From positions 1 through 9,057 of the forward strand of contig JAFUDD010000398.1 in NCBI GenBank assembly GCA_017459315.1: a stretch of 9,057 nt of DNA. Reading direction: 5' to 3'. Below the pieces are notes generated by a model. That model was not told the origin of the DNA. It searched no databases and saw only the letters and a program-made list of their open reading frames with translations. This DNA comes from Clostridia bacterium. Lineage in GTDB: Bacteria; Bacillota_A; Clostridia; Christensenellales; CAG-138. Position numbers and translations under genes: made by a program. Positions 1 to 6,368 of the stretch are shown here, one piece after another (position 1 is the stretch's first letter; each line of letters opens with the position of its first letter).

Positions 1-414
1 CTGTCGATCCTCGGCAGCATCGTGTGCCTCATCAACCCCGCAAATTTCGTGATCGTGCTGATCGGTCAGACAATCAAGGGCTTTTCCTCGATCCCCGGCG
101 CGTACATCATGATGGCGCTGTTTGCGGACGTATTGGACCATCTCGAAGCCAAATGCGGCTTCCGGGTGGACGGTATCTCTATGTCGGTGTACAGCACGAT
201 CCTGACGGTCGTGAACGGCCTTGCCATTGCGTTTTTCAATCTCTTTTACGATGGCGGCATGTTCAGCCACGAAGCCGTCGCGAGCTTTTTCTTCCTCGGC
301 TTTGAGATCTTTGCGCACGGCATCCTGATCGTCGTGCTGCTGTTCCTCACGGTCGAAAAGAACATCAAAGCGGAGCAGGCTTTGATTGCGGAAAGGAAGG
401 CGAACAAAGCGTGA
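1..414 (+). CDS. GPH-family sugar:cation symporter (MFS), C-terminal fragment
   Basis: Partial gene cut by the window edge; the open frame runs from base 1 to the TGA at 412-414, giving about 137 residues. It is the C-terminal third of an integral membrane transporter. The stretch IMMALFADVLDHLEAKCGFR followed by a DGISMSVYS motif is typical of glycoside-pentoside-hexuronide:cation symporters (MelB/XynP/LacS relatives, normally 450-500 residues). I see about three hydrophobic segments: residues 1-25, around ILTVVNGLAIAFF, and FLGFEIFAHGILIVVLLFL. A short charged cytoplasmic tail (EKNIKAEQALIAERKANKA) follows. It would import an oligosaccharide or glycoside using a Na+ or H+ gradient. The GH30 glycosidase start codon overlaps its stop (GTGA), so the two are almost certainly co-transcribed and translationally coupled. 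The substrate cannot be read from the sequence; the coupled enzyme suggests a beta-linked glycoside. Confidence 0.85.
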   Translation: MSILGSIVCLINPANFVIVLIGQTIKGFSSIPGAYIMMALFADVLDHLEAKCGFRVDGISMSVYSTILTVVNGLAIAFFNLFYDGGMFSHEAVASFFFLGFEIFAHGILIVVLLFLTVEKNIKAEQALIAERKANKA

Positions 415-1679
415 AAGCATTAACTCTCCATCCCGGCGAAACGGAAAACAAGGTCGTGAACCTGTATCCCGAATGTACCGACCAGACCTTTTCAGGCTTC
501 GGCGGCGCAGTCACGGAGGCCGCGGCCTATACCTATTCGCTGATGAGCAACGAGCAGAAGCGGGAAATACTGACGGCCTACTTTGCGCCGGATCGGATGC
601 GTTATCAATTCGTCCGCGTGCCGGTGGACAGCTGCGATTTCTCCCTGGGGCAGTACTGCGGCTATACCGAAAGCGGCGCGCCGGATTTTTCCCATTTGGA
701 AAAGTGGATCCTGCCGATGCTGCGCGATATCGAAGCGGTCGCAAACCGCAAGGTGCCGATCATGCTTTCCCCGTGGTCGCCGCCTGCGTTTATGAAAACG
801 AACGGCCTGCGGGAGCAGGGCGGCAAGCTGAAGCCGGAATATTGCGCCGCGTGGGCGGATTACCTTTGCCGCTATGCCAAGGCCTACCGCGATCTCGGCT
901 TTGTCGTGACCCGCATGAGCCTGCAAAACGAGCCGAAGGCCGTGCAGACGTGGGACAGCTGCATCTTCACGGCAGCGGAGGGAAAAGCGTTTTTGCGCGA
1001 CTTCATGCACCCCGCCATGCAGCAATACGGCATCGACGATATCGAAATCTATCTGTGGGATCACAACAAGGAGCGCGTCTATGAATGGATGCGCGATATC
1101 ATCGACGAAAAGACCTCTCCGATGATCGCGGGCGCGTGCTTCCATTGGTATTCCGGCGACCATTTCGAGGCGCTCGACCTTTGCCGCAAACGCTTCCCGG
1201 ATAAGAAACTCATGCTGTCGGAAAGCTGCATCGAATACCGGTTCTATGACACGGACGATTCCGTCGGCGCGGCGCAAAAGCTGTCGCACGAAATGATCGG
1301 CGATCTGAACCACGGCATCGAAGCGTTCTGCGACTGGAACCTGCTGCTCGACGAGACCGGCGGCCCGAACTATGTCCATAACTTCTGCCTTGCGCCGTTT
1401 CTGTATGATCGTACCGCCAAGCAGCTCAATCCGACGCTGCTCCAAGCCTATTACGAAACATTCGCGTCCGCGGTCGTGCCGGGCGCGGTGCGGATCGAAA
1501 CCACGCGCTTTGCCGATTGCATCGACGCTACCGCGTGGAAGCAGCCGGACGGCGCCGTCGTTCTGCTGCTGTTGAACCGCACGGAGGAGGAACAGTCCGT
1601 CGTCGTGCGCATCAACGACGACGAAGCCGAAGCCGCGCTCGCCCCGTTCGCGCTCGAAGCCTTCCGGATCGAGAGATAA
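411..1679 (+). CDS. Glycoside hydrolase family 30 enzyme, apparently cytoplasmic
   Basis: A 422-residue retaining glycosidase of clan GH-A. The GH30 signature GFGGAVTEAAA is at residues 29-39, SPWSPPAFMKTN at 120-131, the acid/base glutamate in QNEP is E174, and the nucleophile in LSES is E271. The TIM barrel is followed by a C-terminal beta domain (about 345-422, ending with the ALEAFRIER strand), as in GH30 enzymes. GH30 includes glucosylceramidase, beta-1,6-glucanase, xylanase and beta-xylosidase/fucosidase activities; I cannot choose among them. There is no signal peptide, unlike many secreted GH30 enzymes, so hydrolysis is probably intracellular on substrate imported by the overlapping GPH symporter. 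The start is GTG at 411. It overlaps the upstream TGA by 4 bases and has an AAGGAAGG Shine-Dalgarno at 393-400. No closer in-frame start would keep the N-terminal beta strand. Confidence 0.9.
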   Translation: MKALTLHPGETENKVVNLYPECTDQTFSGFGGAVTEAAAYTYSLMSNEQKREILTAYFAPDRMRYQFVRVPVDSCDFSLGQYCGYTESGAPDFSHLEKWILPMLRDIEAVANRKVPIMLSPWSPPAFMKTNGLREQGGKLKPEYCAAWADYLCRYAKAYRDLGFVVTRMSLQNEPKAVQTWDSCIFTAAEGKAFLRDFMHPAMQQYGIDDIEIYLWDHNKERVYEWMRDIIDEKTSPMIAGACFHWYSGDHFEALDLCRKRFPDKKLMLSESCIEYRFYDTDDSVGAAQKLSHEMIGDLNHGIEAFCDWNLLLDETGGPNYVHNFCLAPFLYDRTAKQLNPTLLQAYYETFASAVVPGAVRIETTRFADCIDATAWKQPDGAVVLLLLNRTEEEQSVVVRINDDEAEAALAPFALEAFRIER

Positions 1680-1692
1680 AACTGCAAAAAGC

Positions 1693-1724
1693 AAGTGCCG
1701 CAGGAACCCCTGCGGCACTTTTGC
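1693..1724. terminator. Bidirectional intrinsic terminator between convergent genes
   Basis: A perfect 12-bp stem (1693-1704 pairs with 1709-1720) with an AACC loop. On the plus strand it runs into a T-run (1719-1722, then TTT a few bases on), ending the GH30 operon. On the minus strand, read the other way, it is followed within two bases by five T (complement of 1686-1690), so it also serves the convergent DUF6273-like gene ending at 1739. Confidence 0.85.
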
Positions 1725-1738
1725 GTATTTGATTCTGT

Positions 1739-2767
1739 TTACTGCGCCCGACCTTTGGCCCTGCGGCGCTTTACGCCGCGCACGATCAGGAACACGACCA
1801 AGGCGACAAGCAGCAGCAAAACGGCGAGCACAACGATCACGATGATGAGGAAGGATCGACCGAGATCCATGACCTCGCCGATGACGGGCAGCGTCGTATC
1901 ATAGACGCGGTCGTTCGCTTCGCCGCGCACCGAGACGCGCCAGACGGTGACGCCGTTTTCCTCGGAGAGCTTTTCGACGCCCGTGATCGCCGCCGCATCC
2001 AGATTGCAGGCGGGGCGGGCGTAGGTCGTCATTTCGAACATGCTCTTGGCATTCACCGGATAATCCATCACCGCGCCGAACGGGAACACAAACCCCACGT
2101 CGAGCGGGAACGTCGGAATGTGCGGCGAGCGGAGCCAATAGCCCGCGTCGGTTCCGCGATACTGCGCCACGCGCGCTTTGTTTTCCGTAAAGCCGTAGGC
2201 CTCGCTTGTCAGCTCCGCCACCGACGGAATAAACAGCCGATCCCCTTGCAAAACGTTTTCGGCGGGGTCGAAATCGACCGTGCCGTTGGCCGCGCCGGGC
2301 AACGGAATCGAAAAGCCCGGAATCACGATCGCATCGTCGGATGCATCGGTCGGCAGCAGCGCGCCTTGCTCGGCCTCGGTAAAGTGCGTCGAAAGGAACG
2401 CCTCGCACCAGCTTTGGATATCACTGCCTTGGTAGTCGGTTGCGCCGGGGTGCGCCGCGGCAAACGTTTCGCCGCGATCCGAAAACGATACCGTCACATC
2501 CCCGATATCCCGAAACAGCAGCACATTCCCGTCCTCGCCGCCGATCAGGTTCAGCGAAAGCAGGAACATTCCGTCCGCGCCGGTGTTCGTGTGCGCGGCG
2601 TCCAATACAAGCCACTTGCCGTCAAACCCGCATTTTTCGTCCGGCGTGCCGAAGCAGATCACGTCGCCCGCCTTGATTTCGTCTACACCGTCCGCATACA
2701 CCGGCAGCGCCGCCAGCAGCAGGACAGCCGCCAGCAGCCACGCGGCGATTCGTTTGCAGCTCTTCAT
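1739..2767 (-). CDS. DUF6273-like exported protein with C-terminal membrane anchor
   Basis: A 342-residue protein of unknown function. Residues 1-25 form a signal peptide (MKSCKR, hydrophobic core, cleavage expected after VYA-25). The body matches the DUF6273 pattern: an N-terminal GDVICFG...WLVLD segment (34-55), a central helix-rich IQSWCEAFLSTHFTEAEQGALL (117-138), RLFIPSVAELTS (177-188), YWLRSPH (210-216) and ARPACNLD (250-257). These resemble the blocks seen in DUF6273 proteins and distantly in formylglycine-enzyme/C-type-lectin-like folds. Residues 306-329 form a transmembrane helix followed by the basic tail GVKRRRAKGRAQ, so the domain should face outward. The start ATG has a GGAGG site 9 bases upstream (complement of 2777-2781). 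It has no recognisable promoter of its own, and the VanW gene upstream ends in a terminator. Its role at the cell surface is unknown. Confidence 0.75.
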   Translation of the reverse strand: MKSCKRIAAWLLAAVLLLAALPVYADGVDEIKAGDVICFGTPDEKCGFDGKWLVLDAAHTNTGADGMFLLSLNLIGGEDGNVLLFRDIGDVTVSFSDRGETFAAAHPGATDYQGSDIQSWCEAFLSTHFTEAEQGALLPTDASDDAIVIPGFSIPLPGAANGTVDFDPAENVLQGDRLFIPSVAELTSEAYGFTENKARVAQYRGTDAGYWLRSPHIPTFPLDVGFVFPFGAVMDYPVNAKSMFEMTTYARPACNLDAAAITGVEKLSEENGVTVWRVSVRGEANDRVYDTTLPVIGEVMDLGRSFLIIVIVVLAVLLLLVALVVFLIVRGVKRRRAKGRAQ

Positions 2768-2848
2768 TTTTCCAAACCTCCGTTTTCGATACGTTCATCC
2801 TACCGCAAAACCATGAACCGAAAAGAAACTGCACCGTATCTTTTTCGT

Positions 2849-2883
2849 AAAAAGGATTCTCCCGCTAAATCGTGGGAGAATCC
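2849..2883 (-). terminator. Intrinsic terminator of the VanW-family gene
   Basis: A 10-bp perfect stem (2854-2863 with 2874-2883), extendable by a G-U and a C-G pair around the six-base loop TAAATC. On the minus strand it is followed at once by TTTTT (complement of 2849-2853). It begins 20 bases after the VanW TAA, so the downstream DUF6273-like gene probably depends on its own weak promoter or on readthrough. The rest of the 2768-2902 gap shows nothing else I can support. Confidence 0.85.
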
Positions 2884-2902
2884 AAAGCATGTTTGTCATG
2901 GT

Positions 2903-4624
2903 TTACGGCTCAAGCACCGGGTCGGCCTTCGTGCCGATGCGGATCTGCTTGGTGATCGCTTCGTAGGTCGTCGATTCCTCATAGACCGTGCGGACGAACT
3001 TTTTATCCTTGTATTCGTCAATGTAGGTCATCACGATATACCCCTCCGCGCCCTTGCGCTCGATGATCGGCGCGTCGCTCACATACATCGTCTTGTCCTT
3101 GATGTATTCCTCGGTGATCGGCAGCACCTCGATGATCTCGCTGCGCTGCTTATAGGTCACGCCGCTGTCAAACGCCGTGCCGTAGACCTCCACGTGGATA
3201 TCCTTCTTGCGCGACGAGCCGGAATTGCGCGTGATGTAGCAGAAGACGTACAGCGTATCCTTCGTGTTGTTCTGGAACTTAAAGTCGATATGCCCGTCGT
3301 CCACGGTCGCGTCCCAGCCCTTGTCCACGTAATCGACCATCATCGTGTGCGCGCGGCGCGAAACGATCTTGATGTTCGCCAGCAGCAGCGCATTGTACAT
3401 CGTCGTGGACAGCTGACACACGCCGCCGCCCGCTTCGGGCCGGTGCGAGCTCTTATAGATCGCGTTTGCAAGCGCCCAGCCGTTCTTTTCGGTACGCTTG
3501 CCGGTCGTGTTGTTGTAGCTGAACGTTTTGCCGGGTTCAAGCCGGATCACGTTCATCAGGCCGACGGCCTTGGAAATATTGATGTCGCGGTTCTGCCGGT
3601 TCAGCACCAGATCCTCGTCGGTGCTCGATGTGCCGGTGAAGTAATACGTGGTCGAAAACTCGGACAGCTTCGTCGTCTTTTTCTTCCAGTCCGCAGCGGT
3701 CACGGCGGGGGCGGAGATCGTCACCTCCGGCCGGATCTCGGCGGTATAGCGCCCGGCGTTCAGCGCCTCCTCGACCTGCCGCAGCACGTCCTCGGTATCG
3801 ACCGCCATGCCGTTGACACCCTCCGTATACTTGAAGTACGGCTGATAGTATGTCTCACCGCTCGACTTGATCACGTTTTCCTTGAACGCGATATCGCAGG
3901 TCGCGTTCACCGCATGGTTCGGCAGCTGCTCGTTCAGCTCGGTCAGCGCCTCCTTCAAAAGCGCGTCGTCGTAGGTCAGCGGAACGGCAAGGGAGGCACG
4001 GCCCTGCGCCTCGGCGGCTTCGATGAGGCGATCCTCTAAAGCAGCTTCGTCGTAGGTCATGCCGAGCTTATCGGCAGTCAGCAGCATCGAATATTGATCG
4101 TAGGCCACCGTGATCCCGACCGACTGCATCTGCGTCTCAATCCCGGCCTTTACCGCATCCCGCGCGGCGGCAACGGTCAGCCCGCGCACGGGGATGCCGT
4201 TGATATCGGCGTTCGCCGCGATCACGGACGCATCGGTGATCGGCTCCGGCGTCGGGGCGGGGGTCTCGCTTGCACCCGGCAGGATGGCGTGCCCGTTATC
4301 GCAGGAGGAGCAGCCGCGCACCGCGGTCACGATCAGCACGGATACGCCCAAAACGATCACCGCGAACGCAAGAAACAGCACCGCAAGCGTCAGGATGCGG
4401 CGTTGTTGCTTTTGTTTTTTTGTCAGCCGATGCGACTTGCCGGCGGTCTTGTGCGCGGCGGTCGTTCGCGTGGCCGTGCCGGAACCGGTGCGGGCGGTCT
4501 TTGTGCTGCCCGTGCGCCTGACCGTGCTCTTTGCAGCGGCCTTTGCGGATCCCTTTGCGGCGGTCGAACGGCTCGCGGACGCAGTCCCTTGGGCTTTGCG
4601 TTCGGGTTTCGTTTCGTTTGCCAT
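2903..4624 (-). CDS. VanW-family membrane protein with G5-like C-terminus (YoaR type)
   Basis: A 573-residue protein. Residues 1-76 are a low-complexity cytoplasmic tail rich in Ala, Lys, Thr, Ser and Arg. Residues 77-103 form one transmembrane helix. A Pro/Thr-rich linker (TPAPTPEP, 121-128) leads into two peptidoglycan-binding-4-like repeats (about 135-310). The VanW domain spans about 320-465, with FSYNNTTGKR (368-377) and the hallmark GGGVCQLSTTMYNALLL (399-415), then RRAHT (423-427). The C-terminal part (about 490-565) resembles a G5 domain and ends QIRIGTKADPV. VanW proteins accompany some vancomycin-resistance clusters, but this architecture is a widespread housekeeping envelope protein in Clostridia; no vanHAX genes are here, so resistance is not implied. 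The function is probably cell-wall binding or remodelling. I chose the ATG at 4624 because the frame's upstream extension (to 4750) contains the promoter and has no RBS. Confidence 0.88.
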   Translation of the reverse strand: MANETKPERKAQGTASASRSTAAKGSAKAAAKSTVRRTGSTKTARTGSGTATRTTAAHKTAGKSHRLTKKQKQQRRILTLAVLFLAFAVIVLGVSVLIVTAVRGCSSCDNGHAILPGASETPAPTPEPITDASVIAANADINGIPVRGLTVAAARDAVKAGIETQMQSVGITVAYDQYSMLLTADKLGMTYDEAALEDRLIEAAEAQGRASLAVPLTYDDALLKEALTELNEQLPNHAVNATCDIAFKENVIKSSGETYYQPYFKYTEGVNGMAVDTEDVLRQVEEALNAGRYTAEIRPEVTISAPAVTAADWKKKTTKLSEFSTTYYFTGTSSTDEDLVLNRQNRDINISKAVGLMNVIRLEPGKTFSYNNTTGKRTEKNGWALANAIYKSSHRPEAGGGVCQLSTTMYNALLLANIKIVSRRAHTMMVDYVDKGWDATVDDGHIDFKFQNNTKDTLYVFCYITRNSGSSRKKDIHVEVYGTAFDSGVTYKQRSEIIEVLPITEEYIKDKTMYVSDAPIIERKGAEGYIVMTYIDEYKDKKFVRTVYEESTTYEAITKQIRIGTKADPVLEP

Positions 4625-4630
4625 GCGCCT

Positions 4631-4659
4631 ATTATAGCAAATCCTTTTCGGAACGGCAA
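4631..4659 (-). promoter_or_regulatory. Sigma-A promoter of the VanW gene, predicting a leaderless mRNA
   Basis: On the minus strand a perfect TATAAT (complement of 4631-4636) is preceded by TGC, giving an extended -10. It lies exactly 17 bases after TTGCCG (complement of 4654-4659; 4 of 6 matches to TTGACA). Counting the last T as -7 puts +1 at 4624, the A of the VanW ATG. No Shine-Dalgarno fits between the -10 and the ATG. Confidence 0.75.
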
Positions 4660-4764
4660 CCGTATAATGGGTCGATTTCACAAGATTTTGCAATTCAGTT
4701 ACACGCGTTTTGCAAGCCGTTCCGGATCGCGCCGTCTCGCTGCCGCGCACGGCGGGGGAAACGC

Positions 4765-4793
4765 TTTACTTTCCGCGCCCGGCATGGTACAAT
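4765..4793 (+). promoter_or_regulatory. Sigma-A promoter of trmL
   Basis: TTTACT (4765-4770, 4 of 6 matches to TTGACA), a 17-base spacer, then TACAAT (4788-4793) with TGG directly before it, an extended -10. The predicted start is about 4800, leaving a leader of about 20 bases that holds GGAGGA at 4805-4810. It is divergent from the VanW promoter; the rest of 4660-4764 shows no feature I can support. Confidence 0.7.
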
Positions 4794-4819
4794 AGTCCGG
4801 AATCGGAGGAAAACACACT

Positions 4820-5281
4820 ATGTTTCATATCGTCTTGGTGGAGCCGGAGATCCCGAGCAACACCGGCAACATCTCGCGCACCTGCGCGATCACGAACACC
4901 GCGCTGCACCTTGTCCGCCCGCTCGGCTTCTCGACCGACGACAAGGCGTTAAAGCGCGCCGGGCTCGACTATTGGCAGTATCTCACGCTGTATTATCACG
5001 ACAGCATCGAGGAGGTCTGGGCGCAGTTCCCGAATGCCCGGTTCTTCTATTGCTCGACGCATGCGCATCACCGCTATGACAAGGTGCAGTTTCAAGACGG
5101 CGACTTTCTGGTGTTCGGCAAGGAGACGGCGGGGCTGCCGAAGGCGCTGCTGGCCGCGCATGACGATACCGCGATCCGTATTCCGATGGGCGACGGACAG
5201 CGTTCTTTGAACCTTTCCAACAGCGCGGCCATCGTTTTGTACGAAGCATTGCGTCAAAATTCGTTTTTTGGCATGAAATAA
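4820..5281 (+). CDS. trmL: tRNA (cytidine/uridine-34 2'-O)-methyltransferase TrmL
   Basis: A 153-residue SPOUT-class (trefoil-knot) enzyme that 2'-O-methylates the wobble base 34 of leucine tRNAs using S-adenosylmethionine, acting as a cytoplasmic dimer. Family motifs are all present: EPEIPSNTGNISRTC (8-22), LVRPLGF (31-37), RAGLDYW (46-52), FGKETAGLP (99-107), and the knot segment IPM...RSLNLSNSAAIVLYEALRQ (121-146) with the conserved N-L-S-N. The length equals that of E. coli TrmL (YibK, 157 residues). The ATG has GGAGGA 9 bases upstream and a good promoter. The next gene, rpmB, has its own promoter and no terminator stands between them, so some readthrough into rpmB is possible. No sign of truncation or transfer. 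Confidence 0.93.
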   Translation: MFHIVLVEPEIPSNTGNISRTCAITNTALHLVRPLGFSTDDKALKRAGLDYWQYLTLYYHDSIEEVWAQFPNARFFYCSTHAHHRYDKVQFQDGDFLVFGKETAGLPKALLAAHDDTAIRIPMGDGQRSLNLSNSAAIVLYEALRQNSFFGMK

Positions 5282-5293
5282 TGAAAAAAACAC

Positions 5294-5333
5294 TTGCAAT
5301 GTCCGGCACTCTGTGGTAATATTGCAATGTTCG
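5294..5333 (+). promoter_or_regulatory. rpmB promoter framed by 12-base direct repeats
   Basis: TTGCAA (5294-5299), a 17-base spacer, then TAATAT (5317-5322) preceded by TGG (extended -10); the predicted start is near 5329. The sequence TTGCAATGTCCG at 5294-5305 recurs as TTGCAATGTTCG at 5322-5333, one mismatch in 12, exactly 28 bases apart. One copy covers the -35 and the other covers the last base of the -10 and the start site, a layout that would suit a repressor or other regulator. The repeats are seen; regulation is inferred. Confidence 0.65.
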
Positions 5334-5357
5334 AGTTTTAGCAAGGAGGTGGACTGA

Positions 5358-5549
5358 ATGGGTAAGTTCTGTGAAGTCTGCAAGAAAGGCGTCATGTCCG
5401 GTAATCTGGTCAGCCATTCCAACCGCAAGACGAAGCGGAGTTGGGCGCCGAATATCCAGACCGTTCATGTGGTTGTTGACGGCAAGCCGCAGAAGATGAG
5501 CGTCTGCACGCGTTGCCTGCGTTCCGGCAAGGTCGTTCGCGGTAACTGA
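5358..5549 (+). CDS. rpmB: 50S ribosomal protein L28 (bL28)
   Basis: A 63-residue ribosomal protein of the large subunit. The opening MGKFCEVCKKGVMSGNLVSHSNR and the segment RSWAPNIQTVHV are characteristic of bL28. It is a cysteine-containing (C+) form, with CxxC at residues 5-8 and 50-53 forming a likely zinc ribbon. Many Firmicutes carry such C+ forms; some also keep a zinc-free paralogue, which cannot be judged here. The basic C-terminal tail RCLRSGKVVRGN fits rRNA binding. A strong AGGAGGT (5344-5350) lies 7 bases before the ATG. It is transcribed from its own promoter and ends in its own terminator, so it is essentially monocistronic. Confidence 0.97.
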   Translation: MGKFCEVCKKGVMSGNLVSHSNRKTKRSWAPNIQTVHVVVDGKPQKMSVCTRCLRSGKVVRGN

Positions 5550-5565
5550 AACATCTTTAAGCAAT

Positions 5566-5588
5566 AAACCACCGTTCGGTGGTTTTTT
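5566..5588 (+). terminator. Intrinsic terminator of rpmB
   Basis: An 8-bp stem (AAACCACC at 5566-5573 pairs with GGTGGTTT at 5578-5585) with a GTTC loop, ending in six T (5583-5588). It begins 16 bases after the rpmB stop. Confidence 0.92.
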
Positions 5589-5633
5589 GTCGTGCTTGGA
5601 GCATTGCAAACAGGTGACAATGGGTAACCGTCT

Positions 5634-6368
5634 ATGATCATCACATCCAGAACCAATGACCGCGTCAAGGCCGTCCGTGCCTTGCAGCAGAGCAAAAGCC
5701 GCGAAGCCACCGGCCTGCACCTCATCGAGGGCGACAAATTGGTGCGCGACGCCGTGCAGTCCGGCGCACGGATCGAAACCGTCTATGCCGTGGAGGGCGT
5801 GCCCGTCCCGGAGGGCGTCCCGACCGTGACCGTGACCGAAAGCGTCATGGAAGCCATGAGCACGCAAAAAACGCCGCAATCGCTTTGCGCCGTCGTGCAT
5901 ACGCCGTCCGCCGTGCCGCCCGAAAGCTATCCCGTGGGGCTGATCGTTGCGCTCGATCGCCTGCAGGATCCCGGAAACCTCGGCACGATTTTGCGCACTG
6001 CGGATGCGCTCGGCGCCGCAGGACTGCTGCTTTCGTCCGATTCGGTCGATCCGTTTTCCCCGAAGGCGCTGCGGGCCGCGATGGGCTCGACCTATCATCT
6101 GCCCGTTTGGATCGGGAACCTTGCGGAAGAGCTGCCGCGCCTTATCGAGCAGGGCTATACCTGCATCTGCGGGCATCTCGGCGGCGACCCCGTGCTGCCG
6201 CCGCTGTCCGAAAAGACGGTGCTTGTCGTAGGCAACGAGGGGCAGGGCGTGTCCGACGAGGTCGCGTCGCTGTGCGTCCGCTACCGGATGCCGATGAAGG
6301 GCCGCGCGGAATCGCTGAACGCCGCGATCTTTGCCGCGCTGATGATGCAAAGGATATTGCAAAGCTGA
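5634..6368 (+). CDS. TrmH/SpoU-family 23S rRNA 2'-O-methyltransferase (YsgA/RlmP-like)
   Basis: A 244-residue SpoU-type RNA ribose methyltransferase using S-adenosylmethionine. The N-terminal substrate-binding domain (1-95; MIITSRTNDRVK, LIEGDKLVRDA) precedes the trefoil-knot domain. Motif 1, LDRLQDPGNLGTILRTADA, is at 108-126 with N115 and the catalytic R121; motif 2, VVGNEGQGVSDE, is at 198-209; motif 3, MPMKGRAESLNAA, is at 219-231. Length and layout fit Firmicutes YsgA, shown in Bacillus subtilis to be RlmP, which methylates a guanosine in the 23S A-loop; other SpoU enzymes remain possible. The start has no good Shine-Dalgarno (only AGGTG about 16 bases upstream) and no convincing promoter between the rpmB terminator and the gene, so expression may be low or depend on readthrough. 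Its last codons (ATA TTG) already fall in the downstream GATATT repeat array. Confidence 0.88.
   Translation: MIITSRTNDRVKAVRALQQSKSREATGLHLIEGDKLVRDAVQSGARIETVYAVEGVPVPEGVPTVTVTESVMEAMSTQKTPQSLCAVVHTPSAVPPESYPVGLIVALDRLQDPGNLGTILRTADALGAAGLLLSSDSVDPFSPKALRAAMGSTYHLPVWIGNLAEELPRLIEQGYTCICGHLGGDPVLPPLSEKTVLVVGNEGQGVSDEVASLCVRYRMPMKGRAESLNAAIFAALMMQRILQS

Noticed and set aside
2120..4039. A 639-residue plus-strand open frame opposite the DUF6273-like and VanW genes
   Set aside because: It crosses both genes and the terminator between them, and its sequence is Arg/His/Val-rich with no recognisable domain.
2903..4624. Vancomycin resistance determinant
   Set aside because: VanW alone does not give resistance, and no vanH, vanA/B, vanX, vanS or vanR gene is nearby.
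4663..4668. A plus-strand TATAAT as a second promoter for trmL
   Set aside because: No acceptable -35 lies 16-18 bases upstream (AATCCT at 17), and a better extended -10 promoter is nearer the gene at 4765-4793.
4625..4750. A 42-residue N-terminal extension of the VanW protein from an upstream ATG
   Set aside because: The extension spans the extended -10 promoter, has no family-like sequence and no Shine-Dalgarno; the start at 4624 gives a typical tail-helix-ectodomain layout.
4983..6362. A 459-residue minus-strand open frame across trmL, rpmB and the methyltransferase
   Set aside because: It runs antisense to three well-recognised genes, is rich in Arg, His and Ala as expected for GC-rich shadow frames, and shows no domain.
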